From: an uncultured Lachnospiraceae bacterium
Lineage (GTDB): Bacteria; Bacillota; Clostridia; Lachnospirales; Lachnospiraceae
Reading direction: 5' to 3'
NCBI GenBank assembly: GCA_910584845.1
Contig: CAJUDH010000005.1
Coordinates: 131,761 to 195,760, forward strand
DNA: 64,000 nt
Shown here: positions 17,498-26,990 of the stretch, in pieces
Layout: each line of letters opens with the position of its first letter
Position numbering within the stretch: position 1 is the first letter of the stretch
Notes under the pieces: generated by a model
What the model was told of the DNA's origin: nothing
Database searches by the model: none
The model's input: the letters and a program-made list of their open reading frames with translations, nothing else
Program-made: the position numbers and the translations under genes

Positions 17498-18280
17498 CTA
17501 TCCCCTTAGGGAGTTAATCGTAGTCTCTATCTCATCCGATGTCATTACCATCTTTAACGCAAAGGTAAACGCACGCTGGCACTCTATCATCCGGACCATT
17601 TCCTGGGATAAGTCGGTGGCCGACCCTTCCAAAGCGCCGGTAATCAGCCTGGGGTTCTCTACCAGTTCCGGCTCCATGCCTTCCGGAGGCACATACTCAT
17701 TGTCCCCCACGCTTATGAGGCGGCTGGGATTGGAAAAAGTGTAAAGGCTGACCCTTGGGGCATCCTCATCCTCGCCATCGTCGTCATTGTCATCCGGCTC
17801 GTATCCTTCCTCCATCTCCTCCCGCATACGCTCAATATCCGGCGTATCCGCTAAAAGGGGTTCCCGGTTCTGGTCCAGGACCAGCTTACCGTTGGTGGTC
17901 ATCAGATAGAAGCCGTCTTCCATCTGCCCCCGGTAAAAATGGCCGCTACGGGTATAAGAAATCTCTCCGCTTACCGGATCCTGCACCATAAAAAACGCAT
18001 TGTCCTGCATAATGGCGTAATCTTCCTTCTGATCCGTGTTCGTCACTGCCGAAGTCCCATAAGTGGTATAGGTCCTCTGCATCCTTACCCCGTTTCCTGC
18101 CATCAGTTCTGTAACCGCATTTTCAGAATCATTTAGGTTAAAATTCAATAAGTCAGAAAAAGCAGCCGTCTTAGGTTTAAACCCATAGTTGTTTACGTTG
18201 GCGATATTGTTGGAAATTACACCCATTTTCGCCATACAAGTTCCGGCGCCCAGGGCGCCTGTGTAAAATGACTGGTACAT
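17498..18280 (-). CDS. Flagellar rod/hook-basal body protein, FlgF/FlgG family (second copy)
   Basis: This 260-residue axial protein starts MYQSFYTGALGAGTCMAK, followed by VISNNIANVNNYGFKPKTAA, the N-terminal flagellar rod motif. It ends SATDLSQEMVRMIECQRAF and a C-terminal helix. The middle holds an acidic insert (about 165-180, many D and E). It follows another FlgF/G family gene at 18357. The two correspond to the distal-rod pair FlgF/FlgG (FlhO/FlhP in Bacillus); which is which cannot be settled by eye. Confidence 0.85.
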   Translation of the reverse strand: MYQSFYTGALGAGTCMAKMGVISNNIANVNNYGFKPKTAAFSDLLNFNLNDSENAVTELMAGNGVRMQRTYTTYGTSAVTNTDQKEDYAIMQDNAFFMVQDPVSGEISYTRSGHFYRGQMEDGFYLMTTNGKLVLDQNREPLLADTPDIERMREEMEEGYEPDDNDDDGEDEDAPRVSLYTFSNPSRLISVGDNEYVPPEGMEPELVENPRLITGALEGSATDLSQEMVRMIECQRAFTFALKMVMTSDEIETTINSLRG

Positions 18281-18356
18281 ATGTTTCCCCCTTATAATCC
18301 GGTAACGGTTCCCGTACCTTCATGGTTGCCTAAAAGGCACATTCCGGCTGTCCTGC

Positions 18357-19145
18357 TTATAGCCTCCCCACATCCGATGCAGACTTGCTCATAATCTGGT
18401 CATACATCTTCAATACCTGGGCGGCGCTCTGCAGCGCCCTTTGGGAAGTCATCATAGATGTCATTTCCTCCACCATATCCACGTTGGACCGCTCCAGGGA
18501 TTTCCATAGGATAGACGGCGATTCCACTTCCTGCGCTTGCTGCCCGGTGGAAAAAAGGCCGTAATCTTCTTTATGGAGCTGGCCGTAATCCGCAAAATCC
18601 ACAACCCGCAGCTTGCCCAGCTCGCGGACGGTGGCCTGGGCTTCCCCGTCCTCACCGCCCCCTTCTACTTCCAGGACGCTGATCCGCCCCGTTTTGTCCA
18701 CGGTAAAGTCTTCGTTGTCGATCTGGATAGGCCCGTCAGTCCCTAATACACGCCCCATGCCGTTAAGGGTAAGATACCCTTCGTCGTCCACATGGAACGA
18801 TCCGTTTCTGGTATACTGCACGCCCATGGGGGTTTCCACGCAGAAAAACCCGCTGTCCCCCAAAGCAAAATCATAAATGCCTTCCGTCTGGTCATAGGCG
18901 CCTTGCTCATAATTCACATAGGTCTGCTGTGCCGTCCGGATTTTGGAAGTAGTGGCCAGGGCTTTTGCATTATCTTTATAATGTTTCCCTGTCCGGTACA
19001 TCATTTCTTCCTGAAATGTGCTGGAGACCATTTTATCCCGCTTATAACCCGCTGTCTGGATATTCACCATGTTGTTTCCGATCACGTTTAAATTCCTGGT
19101 TTGTGTCAACATGCCGGATGTTAGGTTATAAAATCCTTGATACAT
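18357..19145 (-). CDS. Flagellar rod/hook-basal body protein, FlgF/FlgG family (first copy)
   Basis: This is a 262-residue axial protein beginning MYQGFYNLTSGMLTQTRNL, with VIGNNMVNIQTAGYKRDKM. The C-terminal part has SNVDMVEEMTSMMTSQRALQ and a closing helix. Length and layout fit FlgG or FlgF, which form the distal rod between MS ring and hook. ATG 19145 has AAAGGAGG seven bases upstream; the 16-residue extension in frame is not supported. It comes directly after fliA in the operon. Confidence 0.88.
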   Translation of the reverse strand: MYQGFYNLTSGMLTQTRNLNVIGNNMVNIQTAGYKRDKMVSSTFQEEMMYRTGKHYKDNAKALATTSKIRTAQQTYVNYEQGAYDQTEGIYDFALGDSGFFCVETPMGVQYTRNGSFHVDDEGYLTLNGMGRVLGTDGPIQIDNEDFTVDKTGRISVLEVEGGGEDGEAQATVRELGKLRVVDFADYGQLHKEDYGLFSTGQQAQEVESPSILWKSLERSNVDMVEEMTSMMTSQRALQSAAQVLKMYDQIMSKSASDVGRL

Positions 19146-19256
19146 GCGATTTCCTCCTTTCTGTCTTCCGGCCCCTTGGATAAAACCTTCCATAAGCTTG
19201 CCGGTTATTTACAAAAATCTATGTCCTTCATTTTATGAAAAGATTTTTGCCTGCCT

Positions 19257-20027
19257 TTACATATAAGTAGCCATATATGCCTTCAGCTTCCGGATAGCGG
19301 AACTGTGGATCTGGGAAATACGGGGTTCGCTCACGTTTAAAATCCTCGCGATCTGCCCCATGTTCAATTCCTCTACATAATACAGGGAAATTACCATCTT
19401 CTCCTTTTCCTTCAGGCTATTCACTGCTTCTGCCAACACCTGGCGGGACTCTACCTTCAAAAAAGCCTTTTCCGGCTGGGAATCCGCATCCCTGTTAGAA
19501 AGCTGCAGCGACTGGTGTTCTCCTTCATCGTCCGTAATCATGTCCAGGGAAAGCACGTTCATCATGGTGCTCATCCGCTGGAGCTTCCGGTACTTACGGA
19601 TATCCATCCCCATGGATTCCGCCACCTCCTCGTCGGCAGGCGGCCGGCCCAGGGAACGGCCCAGGGCAATCTGGGCGTCTTCTATCGTTTTGACCTGTTT
19701 GCGGAAATCCCGGGGCATCCAGTCATTTTTCCGCACCAGGTCAATAATCATCCCCCGGATACGCCGGGATATAAATGTCTCAAACTTGTTGTCCCTCTCC
19801 GGGTCGTACCGGTCAATGCCCTTCATAATGGCAATTACGCCCTCGTTGACAATATCTTCCATCTGGAGCGTCCCCACATAGATATTCCTCATCTGCGAGG
19901 CTATGGTTTTTACAATATAGAGGTAACGGAGCACCAGCGCCTGCTTTACGTCTAACCGGCCCGTAGCGCGGTATAGTTCCAACAATTCTTCATTTGTTTT
20001 TTCTTCCAAATTATCTGGATGGGCCAT
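19257..20027 (-). CDS. fliA: RNA polymerase sigma-28 factor FliA/SigD
   Basis: The 256-residue sigma factor has region 2 (about residues 35-100, with GVIAIMKGIDRYDPERDNKF and RIRGMIIDLVRKNDWMPRD), region 3, and region 4 (about 195-250, with ISLYYVEELNMGQIARIL and SEPRISQIHSSAIRKLKAY). The combination is that of SigD/FliA. It directs late flagellar genes and is held by FlgM (2227-2529). It lies 24 bases after flhA. In many Firmicutes flhF and flhG stand between flhA and the sigma gene; here they are absent. Confidence 0.95.
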   Translation of the reverse strand: MAHPDNLEEKTNEELLELYRATGRLDVKQALVLRYLYIVKTIASQMRNIYVGTLQMEDIVNEGVIAIMKGIDRYDPERDNKFETFISRRIRGMIIDLVRKNDWMPRDFRKQVKTIEDAQIALGRSLGRPPADEEVAESMGMDIRKYRKLQRMSTMMNVLSLDMITDDEGEHQSLQLSNRDADSQPEKAFLKVESRQVLAEAVNSLKEKEKMVISLYYVEELNMGQIARILNVSEPRISQIHSSAIRKLKAYMATYM

Positions 20028-20051
20028 CTTCCGTCACCCCCTTGCCGCCAA

Positions 20052-22214
20052 TCATGCACCTTTCCTCTCTTTGCCTTCAAGGGTCAGGCTACCAATGGAC
20101 TGTATCTGGACATTATTGGAAATCTCATTAAAAGACAGCACTCGTATATTGGGATAAAACTGGTCTATCAACCGGTAAAAATGGACCCGCATCACCTGTG
20201 AGGTCAAAATAACCGGGCTCTGGGAAAAGCTGTTGAATTTCTTTAATTGGGTCGTAATTTGTCCGATCAGGCTTTGGAGCACATCCGGGTTCAAAGCCAG
20301 GTAATATCCCCTTTCCCCTTTGGAGAGGCACCCTACCATAGTCCGCTCCAACTCCGAATCCAGGGTGATCACCTTCATGGTCCCATCCTCGCAGTATAAG
20401 CGGGTAATGGTACGTTTCAGGGCCGTACGGATATTTTCGATCAGGCCGTCCACATCTTTGACCGGAAAACCGGTTTCCGATATGGTTTCCAATACAGACT
20501 CGATAATGGTCACCATATCTTTGATGGGCACCCCTTCTTTCAAAAGGCTGGTCAATATTTTCTGGAACAGGCTGTAAGGGATTAAATTGGGGAACGCCTC
20601 CTCCACCAGTTCCGGGGAAGTCTTTCGGATGTTCTCAATCAGATGGATTACCTCTTGCCTGGTAATCAGCTCATGGGCATGCTGTTTTACCACTTCTGAT
20701 AAATGGGTCACCAATACGGAAAGGGGGTCGATGACCGTATATCCGTAAATTTCCGCCAGCTCCCTGTCTTCCGGCTTAATCCACCGGCTGGGAATGCCAT
20801 AAGCCGGTTCTATGGTTTCGATCCCGTCGATTTCCTTCTCCGGGTTTTCCGGCTCTAAAGCTAAGTAATAGTCAATCAGGATCTCCCCCTTGGCTACCTC
20901 TTCCCCCTTAATCTTAATGCAATACTGGTTGGTATTTAAGCCGGAACTGTCCCGAAGGCGTATGGAAGGGATAACAAACCCCATATCCTGGGCATACTGC
21001 CTGCGGAAAATAATAATCCGGTTAATCAGGCGGCCGCCCACCGATTCGTCTACCATGGGGATCAGGCTATAGCCGAATTCCATCTCGATGGCTTCCACCG
21101 ACAATAATGTATACACATTGTTTACGTCTTTATAATACTCTTCTTCGCTGACCTGCTTGGGGCCTCCTGCCTCGTCGCCCGGCATGGGTTCCATATCCTG
21201 GTCAGCCGAAAAATTCCTCAGGCTGGTGCCCCCCGCAGGCCCAAAAGCGCCGGAGGTAGCCAAAGCCGGTTCCGCCTGAAGCCTGCGGGAAAGGAAATAT
21301 CCCCCGGCAATCAGCCCCACGGAAATAATCAAAAGCTGCAAAACCGGCATGCCGGGGATCACTGCCAGCACAGCCACTACCACGCCGCTGATCATGATGG
21401 CCACCGGCTGGGCCATAAACTGCTTGGAAATATCCTCGTTCAAGCTCCCCTCGGACACGGCACGGGTGACGATCATGCCCGTAGCAACGGAAATCAGCAA
21501 GGAAGGGATCTGGCCTACCAGGCCGTCGCCTACGGTGGCAATGGAGTAGGTGCTTAAAACATTGCCGATGGTGTCGCCGGACTGGACGATACCGATGATA
21601 CTGCCCCCGATCAGGTTAATGGCAGTGGTGATCAGGGACATAATGGAATCTCCCTTGACGATCTTGGTGGCACCGTCCATGGAACCGTAAAAATCCGCCT
21701 CCCTCTGGATCTTTTCACGCCGGTCCTTGGCCTGCTGCTCGTTAATCAGGCCCGAGTTTAAATCTGCGTCAATGGCCATCTGCTTACCGGGCATGGCGTC
21801 CAGGGTAAACCTTGCGGCAACTTCCGACACACGTTCTGCGCCCTTGGTGATGACAATGAACTGCATCAACACAATAATCATGTAAATGATCAAACCAACA
21901 ACCACATTCCCCCTTAGGACGAAATCGCCAAAGGACTGGATCACCTGGCCGGAAGAACCGGAGTTGGTCAGGATGTTCCTGGTGGTAGATACGTTGATGC
22001 CCAGGCGAAAAAGGGTTGTAACCAGCAAAAGGGATGGAAATATGGAAAATTCCAAAGGTTCCCGGATCGTCATGGTAATGATTAAGATCATCATCGAAAG
22101 GGACATGTTGATAATGATCGCCACGTCCACCAAGGCCGCCGGAAGCGGTATGATTAATAATAGGATAATTGTCAGTACAAACAGTACGATCGAATAACTC
22201 AGTAACTTTCTCAT
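20052..22214 (-). CDS. flhA: Flagellar export gate protein FlhA
   Basis: This is a 720-residue export gate subunit. The N-terminal part (about residues 1-310) has eight or so membrane helices and the conserved loop with DLNSGLINEQQAKDRREKIQ. The C-terminal cytoplasmic part (about 365-700) forms the ring that docks export chaperones. FlhA is the largest part of the gate and binds FlgN, FliS and FliT complexes. It starts three bases inside the flhB side of the operon (flhB stop 22269) and is followed closely by fliA. GGATGGAG lies upstream of the ATG. Confidence 0.96.
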   Translation of the reverse strand: MRKLLSYSIVLFVLTIILLLIIPLPAALVDVAIIINMSLSMMILIITMTIREPLEFSIFPSLLLVTTLFRLGINVSTTRNILTNSGSSGQVIQSFGDFVLRGNVVVGLIIYMIIVLMQFIVITKGAERVSEVAARFTLDAMPGKQMAIDADLNSGLINEQQAKDRREKIQREADFYGSMDGATKIVKGDSIMSLITTAINLIGGSIIGIVQSGDTIGNVLSTYSIATVGDGLVGQIPSLLISVATGMIVTRAVSEGSLNEDISKQFMAQPVAIMISGVVVAVLAVIPGMPVLQLLIISVGLIAGGYFLSRRLQAEPALATSGAFGPAGGTSLRNFSADQDMEPMPGDEAGGPKQVSEEEYYKDVNNVYTLLSVEAIEMEFGYSLIPMVDESVGGRLINRIIIFRRQYAQDMGFVIPSIRLRDSSGLNTNQYCIKIKGEEVAKGEILIDYYLALEPENPEKEIDGIETIEPAYGIPSRWIKPEDRELAEIYGYTVIDPLSVLVTHLSEVVKQHAHELITRQEVIHLIENIRKTSPELVEEAFPNLIPYSLFQKILTSLLKEGVPIKDMVTIIESVLETISETGFPVKDVDGLIENIRTALKRTITRLYCEDGTMKVITLDSELERTMVGCLSKGERGYYLALNPDVLQSLIGQITTQLKKFNSFSQSPVILTSQVMRVHFYRLIDQFYPNIRVLSFNEISNNVQIQSIGSLTLEGKERKGA

Positions 22215-22268
22215 GAAAACTCCATCCGTCCTTTACAATAAGTGACTATGGCCAGTAGATCGGTGTGC

Positions 22269-23351
22269 CTACTGGAGCATATCCTCTCTGTTGCTGGCCC
22301 TGTATATATACACCAGGATCTCTGCCACGGCCCCGTAAAACTCTGCCGGTATCTCCCGGTCCAGCTCACAAGAAGCATAAAGGGCCCTTGCCAGGGGCCG
22401 GTCCTCAATGACGAACACGCCATGCTCTTCGCCAACCCGCACAATGCGTAAAGCCAGCTCATCCTGCCCTTTGGCCAATACCACCGGCGCCCCGTCCTGT
22501 TCCGGGTTATACTTAAGTGCCACGGCAAAATGGGTCGGGTTCCTGACGATCACGTCCGCCTCCGGCACTTTCTGCATCATCCTGCTCATAGCCATCTGGC
22601 GTTGGATCCTACGTATCCTTCCCTTGATCTCCGGATTCCCTTCGGTATTCTTATATTCTTCCTTCACTTCCTGCTTGGTCATCTTCAGGTTACTTTCATA
22701 ATCCCATCTTTGGTATAAATAATCAAAAAACGCCACAATGGCAAAAGCCAGGCACACCTTCCATACCAGCTCGAACACCAGCTGCATGGTCTCACCGGCC
22801 GATGCCAGCAAGTTCATGTCAACCATGTTGGCCACCCGGACCAGGTCTTTCTTGAGCAGGTTGTACAAGAGGGCCAGAAGCAACGATATTTTAATCAGGT
22901 TTTTTGCCAAATCCACCAGCTTTTTGATGGAAAACATATTTTTCAACCCGCTGATGGGGTTCATCTTACTGAATTTCGGCCGCAAAGCCTTAAAAGCTAT
23001 GTTAAAATGGGTCTGGGTGCCATGGGACAAAATCCCGAGCGCCATGGATGCCAGCAAAAGGGGCAGGGAACATTTCAGCACGGCATAGGCCATATATACA
23101 TAAATATGGGGAGACGAGCTAAAAGGGTCCGCGTCCCTCACTGCAGAAAAATACCGGTGCATACAGTCCTGTAAAGTTTCATACAGCACAGGCACCATAA
23201 GCTTAATCATATAAAACACGCCAAACAGCATTATAACCGTAACAGCGTCTTTGCTTTGAAAAACGTTCCCTTCCTGCCTCGCTTCCCTCCGGCGTTTACT
23301 GGTTGGTTTCTCTGTCTTTTCCTGCCCGTTGGCTTCTGCCAAATCCACCAC
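22269..23351 (-). CDS. flhB: Flagellar export switch protein FlhB
   Basis: This 360-residue protein has a charged N-terminus (EKTEKPTSKRRREARQEGNV), four membrane helices (about residues 36-210), and a cytoplasmic domain with the autocleavage site NPTH (residues 271-274) in VIVRNPTHFAVALKYNP. FlhB changes export specificity from rod/hook to filament proteins, together with FliK. The start is given as GTG 23351, but TTG 23342, eight bases after AGGGAG, is also plausible. A free-standing C-terminal homologue lies at 1-243. Confidence 0.95.
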   Translation of the reverse strand: MVDLAEANGQEKTEKPTSKRRREARQEGNVFQSKDAVTVIMLFGVFYMIKLMVPVLYETLQDCMHRYFSAVRDADPFSSSPHIYVYMAYAVLKCSLPLLLASMALGILSHGTQTHFNIAFKALRPKFSKMNPISGLKNMFSIKKLVDLAKNLIKISLLLALLYNLLKKDLVRVANMVDMNLLASAGETMQLVFELVWKVCLAFAIVAFFDYLYQRWDYESNLKMTKQEVKEEYKNTEGNPEIKGRIRRIQRQMAMSRMMQKVPEADVIVRNPTHFAVALKYNPEQDGAPVVLAKGQDELALRIVRVGEEHGVFVIEDRPLARALYASCELDREIPAEFYGAVAEILVYIYRASNREDMLQ

Positions 23352-23401
23352 TCCCTTCCCTTATAACGGCCCGGATGCCTTCCGTCATCCGTAAACCGCC
23401 G

Positions 23402-24154
23402 CTAACCCATCAAAGCCATAAGCCGTTCCATCTGTAAAAAAACATTTTCAATAATCGTATACATCCGGTCGGCCATGGGGCTAAACAGGTAAACCAGCAT
23501 CATCAGGCCTACGATGATTTTCAATTGGAAATTCACGGCAAACACATTGATCTGAGGGATCATGCGCATCAGGATCCCCACGGCAGCCTCTGTAACCAGT
23601 TCCATAGCTACCAGGGGAAAAGCGAACTGCAGCCCCAAAATGATATTGGCCCGAAAAAGCTCCAACACCATCTGGGAAAGCTCCGGGCGAAAAACCACCT
23701 CCCCGAAAGGGATTAACTTGGCCGAGGCAAAAAAAAGGGCAATAATACGGATATGCCCGTCAACAGCCAAAAAAAGCAAAGCCATAAAGGCATAAAACAC
23801 ACCGGAAGTAACCGTCATCTGGGTATTGTACTGCGGGTCATAGACCTGCGCCATGGAAAGCCCCATGGTATAGTCCACCACCGCCGAAGCAAAACGGACT
23901 ACCATAAAGGAAAGCTCCATGGAAAACCCCATGACAAACCCCAAAAGCAGTTCCATCACCAGCATAACCCCAAACTCTATCATACTGGAGGGCTGATGGG
24001 CCAAACTTCCGCCCTGCCCCATATACAGCATCAAAGAAAGCACAAAAATAAGCATCCCTTTAGCTGCGTTGGGCAGGTTTGACCTGCCAAGGATAGGGTT
24101 AAACACTACCGCCCCGCTCATCCTCATAAATACCAGCGCAAACAGGATAAACAT
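23402..24154 (-). CDS. fliR: Flagellar export gate protein FliR
   Basis: The 250-residue integral membrane protein has about six hydrophobic segments and the FliR start MFILFALVFMRMSGAVVFNP. VMELLLGFVMGFSMELSF lies in the middle. It forms the export gate with FliP and FliQ. It follows fliQ by six bases and precedes flhB in the standard order. FliR and FlhB are separate here, whereas some Clostridia fuse them. Confidence 0.95.
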   Translation of the reverse strand: MFILFALVFMRMSGAVVFNPILGRSNLPNAAKGMLIFVLSLMLYMGQGGSLAHQPSSMIEFGVMLVMELLLGFVMGFSMELSFMVVRFASAVVDYTMGLSMAQVYDPQYNTQMTVTSGVFYAFMALLFLAVDGHIRIIALFFASAKLIPFGEVVFRPELSQMVLELFRANIILGLQFAFPLVAMELVTEAAVGILMRMIPQINVFAVNFQLKIIVGLMMLVYLFSPMADRMYTIIENVFLQMERLMALMG

Positions 24155-24160
24155 GAAGCA

Positions 24161-24424
24161 TCAGCCTCCCGCAATCAATGCGGCCATCTGCCGGAAAAAA
24201 TCTTGCAGCATAGCCAGGATGGAGCTTCCCAGAAAACCAAGGATTGCCAATATAGCGAGAAATTTGGGGACAAAAGTCATCGTTTGCTCGTTGATCTGCG
24301 TAGCCGCCTGAAAAATGGCGATCACTATGCCTACCACCATACTGACCAGCAAAAAAGGCATAGTCAACCTTACGGCCATCTGGAATGTCTGATACAAAAT
24401 ATCCAGTACCTGTAAATCGGTCAT
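24161..24424 (-). CDS. fliQ: Flagellar export gate protein FliQ
   Basis: This 87-residue protein has two membrane helices (about residues 15-40 and 55-75) and the typical VVGIVIAIFQAATQINEQTM loop. It packs around the FliP-FliR pore. The ATG at 24424 is preferred, with GAGGAGAG upstream; GTG 24433 is in frame but too close to that site. Confidence 0.95.
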   Translation of the reverse strand: MTDLQVLDILYQTFQMAVRLTMPFLLVSMVVGIVIAIFQAATQINEQTMTFVPKFLAILAILGFLGSSILAMLQDFFRQMAALIAGG

Positions 24425-24445
24425 GGACCCCACTCTCCTCTCTCG

Positions 24446-25102
24446 CTACCGGAAACCTGCCACAATGTTGGTAAACAAAAGTTCCCAGCCATCCACTGTC
24501 ACAAAAAGCAACAGTTTAAAAGGAAGGGAGATCATGGCCGGCGGCAACATAACCATACCCATGGACATCAACGTAGTGGAAACAATAATGTCTACCAAAA
24601 GAAACGGCAGATAGATCAGGAACCCAGCCGTAAACCCCCGTTTTAGCTCGCTGGTCATAAAGGCCGGAACCACCACGGTCAAAGGATAGTCGGCTACATC
24701 CTGTTCAATCTGCGAACCGGACATGCGAACGAAATTATCCAACGTTTTTGCCTCCGTATTCCGCAGCATGAACTCCTTCAATGGGACGATCATCCGCTCC
24801 ACGGCTTCTTCCTGAGTAATTTCCTCCCGTAAATAAGGCTGGTATGCCTCGTCATTGATCCGGTCAATTACCGGGCTCATAATATATAAAGTCAAAAACA
24901 TGGCAATGCCTACCAAAACCATGTTCGGCGGCGCTTGCTGAACCCCCATGGCATTCCTGGTAAAGGATAAGATGATGATCGTCCTGGTAAAAGATGTCAT
25001 CATCACCACAATGGAAGGAAGCAAGGCCGCAAGGGTAAGCATGAACATCAATTCCAAAGTGGGGACGTTCCCGCCATTTAACTGTGTCAGAAGGTCATTC
25101 AT
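24446..25102 (-). CDS. fliP: Flagellar export gate protein FliP
   Basis: The 218-residue membrane protein has conserved FliP stretches: MMTSFTRTIIILSFTRNAMG near residue 40, a periplasmic loop in the middle (about 90-155), and FLIYLPFLLVDIIVSTTLMS near 170. No long signal peptide is present. FliP forms the core pore of the export gate. ATG 25102 follows GGGGAGG; it overlaps the end of fliO by eight bases. Confidence 0.96.
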   Translation of the reverse strand: MNDLLTQLNGGNVPTLELMFMLTLAALLPSIVVMMTSFTRTIIILSFTRNAMGVQQAPPNMVLVGIAMFLTLYIMSPVIDRINDEAYQPYLREEITQEEAVERMIVPLKEFMLRNTEAKTLDNFVRMSGSQIEQDVADYPLTVVVPAFMTSELKRGFTAGFLIYLPFLLVDIIVSTTLMSMGMVMLPPAMISLPFKLLLFVTVDGWELLFTNIVAGFR

Positions 25103-25451
25103 CGGTTTCCTCCCCCTTTTTTCCGTGGGATGCCTGGCATTTTTCCAGAAATGCCCGGAAAGGAAGCTCCAAAGTGGCAGGGGCAGGCGGCGCAACCGCC
25201 TCGAAATCACCCTCCACTTCCGTTAAAAGCCGGATGCCGGCAGGGCTGACCCCCACCAGGTAATTATGCCCCCCTGCCTTTAAGAGAAGTATCTTTTGAT
25301 TCTGCCCTACCTGGATATGCTCAATCACCTGCATATTGCCGGATCCGGAGGACCTCGCCCACTGCCTCCCCAGCAGGCGGCTGCACCAAAATGCCAGCAG
25401 CAATACTCCCAGGACGGTCAATACCGCGCGAAATAACGTCAAACCTTCCAT
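25095..25451 (-). CDS. fliO: Flagellar biosynthesis protein FliO
   Basis: This 118-residue protein has one membrane helix (about residues 7-25) and a small cytoplasmic domain with QVIEHIQVGQNQKILLLKAG, then NYLVGVSPAGIRLL, the FliO pattern. FliO helps FliP assemble. It sits between fliY (one base upstream) and fliP (overlapping), the standard Firmicutes order. Confidence 0.9.
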   Translation of the reverse strand: MEGLTLFRAVLTVLGVLLLAFWCSRLLGRQWARSSGSGNMQVIEHIQVGQNQKILLLKAGGHNYLVGVSPAGIRLLTEVEGDFEAVAPPAPATLELPFRAFLEKCQASHGKKGEETDE

Positions 25452-25452
25452 C

Positions 25453-26913
25453 TTATAAGCTTTCCGGATTTAATTCCTTGGACACGATTTCCGTGATACG
25501 GATGCCAAAGTTATCTTCCACAACGACGATATCGCCTCTCGCGATGCATTGCCCGTTAACAAAAAGGTCAACCTGCTCTCCGGCCATCTTATCCAAAACT
25601 ACCAGGGTGCCCTGGGTAAATTCCAAAATATCCCGTACCAGCCTTTTGGTCCGTCCGATCTCTACAGAAAGCTCCAAAGGCACTTTCATCAGCATTTCCT
25701 GGTTCGCCCTATCCTCCTCGCCGTCACCGGCCTGGTCGCTGACCGGGGTAGAAGCCAGGGGACGGATAATCGAACTCCCGGAACCGGACTGGGAAGGCTC
25801 CTGGGGTTTGTTTACCGTCTTCATCATCTCCATCATCTGCATCTGCGTCTGCTGCATTTGATTGAGGAGCTGCAGCATCATGGGATCCATCCCCGCAGGC
25901 GGATAGGCATAATAAGGAGGCTGGGCCCCCGGCTGCGGCGCAGAAAGCGGCGCACTGGGCTGGGGCATCCCCGCCGCGCTGGGCTGAGGCGTTCCTGCCA
26001 TCATAGCATTAATCTCCTCTTGGGACATGGTGCCGCCCGAAGACGGCGTAGGTGTAGGCGGTGCACTGGGTGAAGCCCCCCCTCCCAACAAGGCGTTGAT
26101 CTCTTCCTGGGACATGGTGCCGCCCGAAGACGGCGCCGCAGGTTCCGGAGCGGAGGGTGGTGCGCTGGGCGAAGAACCCCCTCCCAGCAAGGCGTTGATC
26201 TCTTCCTGGGACATGGTGCCGCCGGAAGAAGAGGCTGCCGCAGGTTCCGGTGCTACGGGTTGGGGCTCTTTTGAAGGAGCCGGAGCCGGCGCTTCTTTCG
26301 AAGGCGCTGCCCCGCCGCTCAAAGAAACCTCGAAAGGCGCCAAAAGGCGCTTCGCCAAATCCGTAGACATAATGTTCATAAATTCACTGTTTAACTTTTC
26401 CTCAATTTCCAAGCGGAAACGGACAACTACCATGCCCGATTCTTCCGGAAAATATTTTTCCTTAAAATCTTCCGGTTCCCCGATATCAAACGATTTCGGG
26501 GTGGATATATTGACGATAGTCCCTAAAAATTCAGACAATGCAGTGGCCGAAGCCCCCATCATCTGGTTCATCACCTCACAGATGGCGCTGATATGGATTT
26601 CATCCAGCTGATCCCCCATATCGGCAGGGTCTTCGCCCATCAAAGTCCCCACGATAACACACACGTCTTCGCGGCGGAACATCATGACATTTCTGCCTTC
26701 CAAGCCTTCCACATAGGCAATTTCCACACCGATCGCCGGCTCCAAACGCTTAAATTCAAACTCTTCCCTCGTCTGAACCTTGACTACGGGCGTAGTAATA
26801 TTCACTTTGGTGCCCAACATTGTGGAAACTGCTGTTGCCGAGGCGCCGAGGCTGATGTTCATGATTTCGCCTATGGCATCTAGTTCCATTTCATTAAAGC
26901 TGCTAGCGCCCAT
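25453..26913 (-). CDS. fliY: Motor switch phosphatase FliY with three internal CheY-binding peptides
   Basis: The 486-residue protein has an N-terminal CheC-like phosphatase domain (about 1-200). Both active-site motifs are intact: E16/N19 in AIGEIMNISLG and the second in AICEVMNQMMG. The C-terminal SpoA/FliN domain is at about 405-480 (LSVEIGRTKRLVRDILEF). The linker (about 205-400, rich in P, S, A, then Q and M) contains three copies of a MSQEEINALL-type peptide at residues 234, 267 and 296. This is the CheY-P-binding motif normally found once at the N-terminus of FliM and FliY. Here the N-terminus lacks it. The three repeats are also visible in DNA at 26000-26235. Confidence 0.95.
   Translation of the reverse strand: MGASSFNEMELDAIGEIMNISLGASATAVSTMLGTKVNITTPVVKVQTREEFEFKRLEPAIGVEIAYVEGLEGRNVMMFRREDVCVIVGTLMGEDPADMGDQLDEIHISAICEVMNQMMGASATALSEFLGTIVNISTPKSFDIGEPEDFKEKYFPEESGMVVVRFRLEIEEKLNSEFMNIMSTDLAKRLLAPFEVSLSGGAAPSKEAPAPAPSKEPQPVAPEPAAASSSGGTMSQEEINALLGGGSSPSAPPSAPEPAAPSSGGTMSQEEINALLGGGASPSAPPTPTPSSGGTMSQEEINAMMAGTPQPSAAGMPQPSAPLSAPQPGAQPPYYAYPPAGMDPMMLQLLNQMQQTQMQMMEMMKTVNKPQEPSQSGSGSSIIRPLASTPVSDQAGDGEEDRANQEMLMKVPLELSVEIGRTKRLVRDILEFTQGTLVVLDKMAGEQVDLFVNGQCIARGDIVVVEDNFGIRITEIVSKELNPESL
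26000..26235 (-). repeat. In-frame repeats inside fliY (CheY-binding peptide x3)
   Basis: A unit encoding GGTMSQEEINALL is repeated with its ATG codons at 26214, 26115 and 26028. The spacings are 99 and 87 bases, both multiples of three, with proline/serine-rich spacers. The near-identical codons point to recent tandem duplication. Confidence 0.85.
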
Positions 26914-26990
26914 TTCCCAATCTCCTTTATCCTAGTTTTGTAGCAGTTCAGATCCCTTCCCTGTTACCTTATTTTTTAATTAGCCGAACA

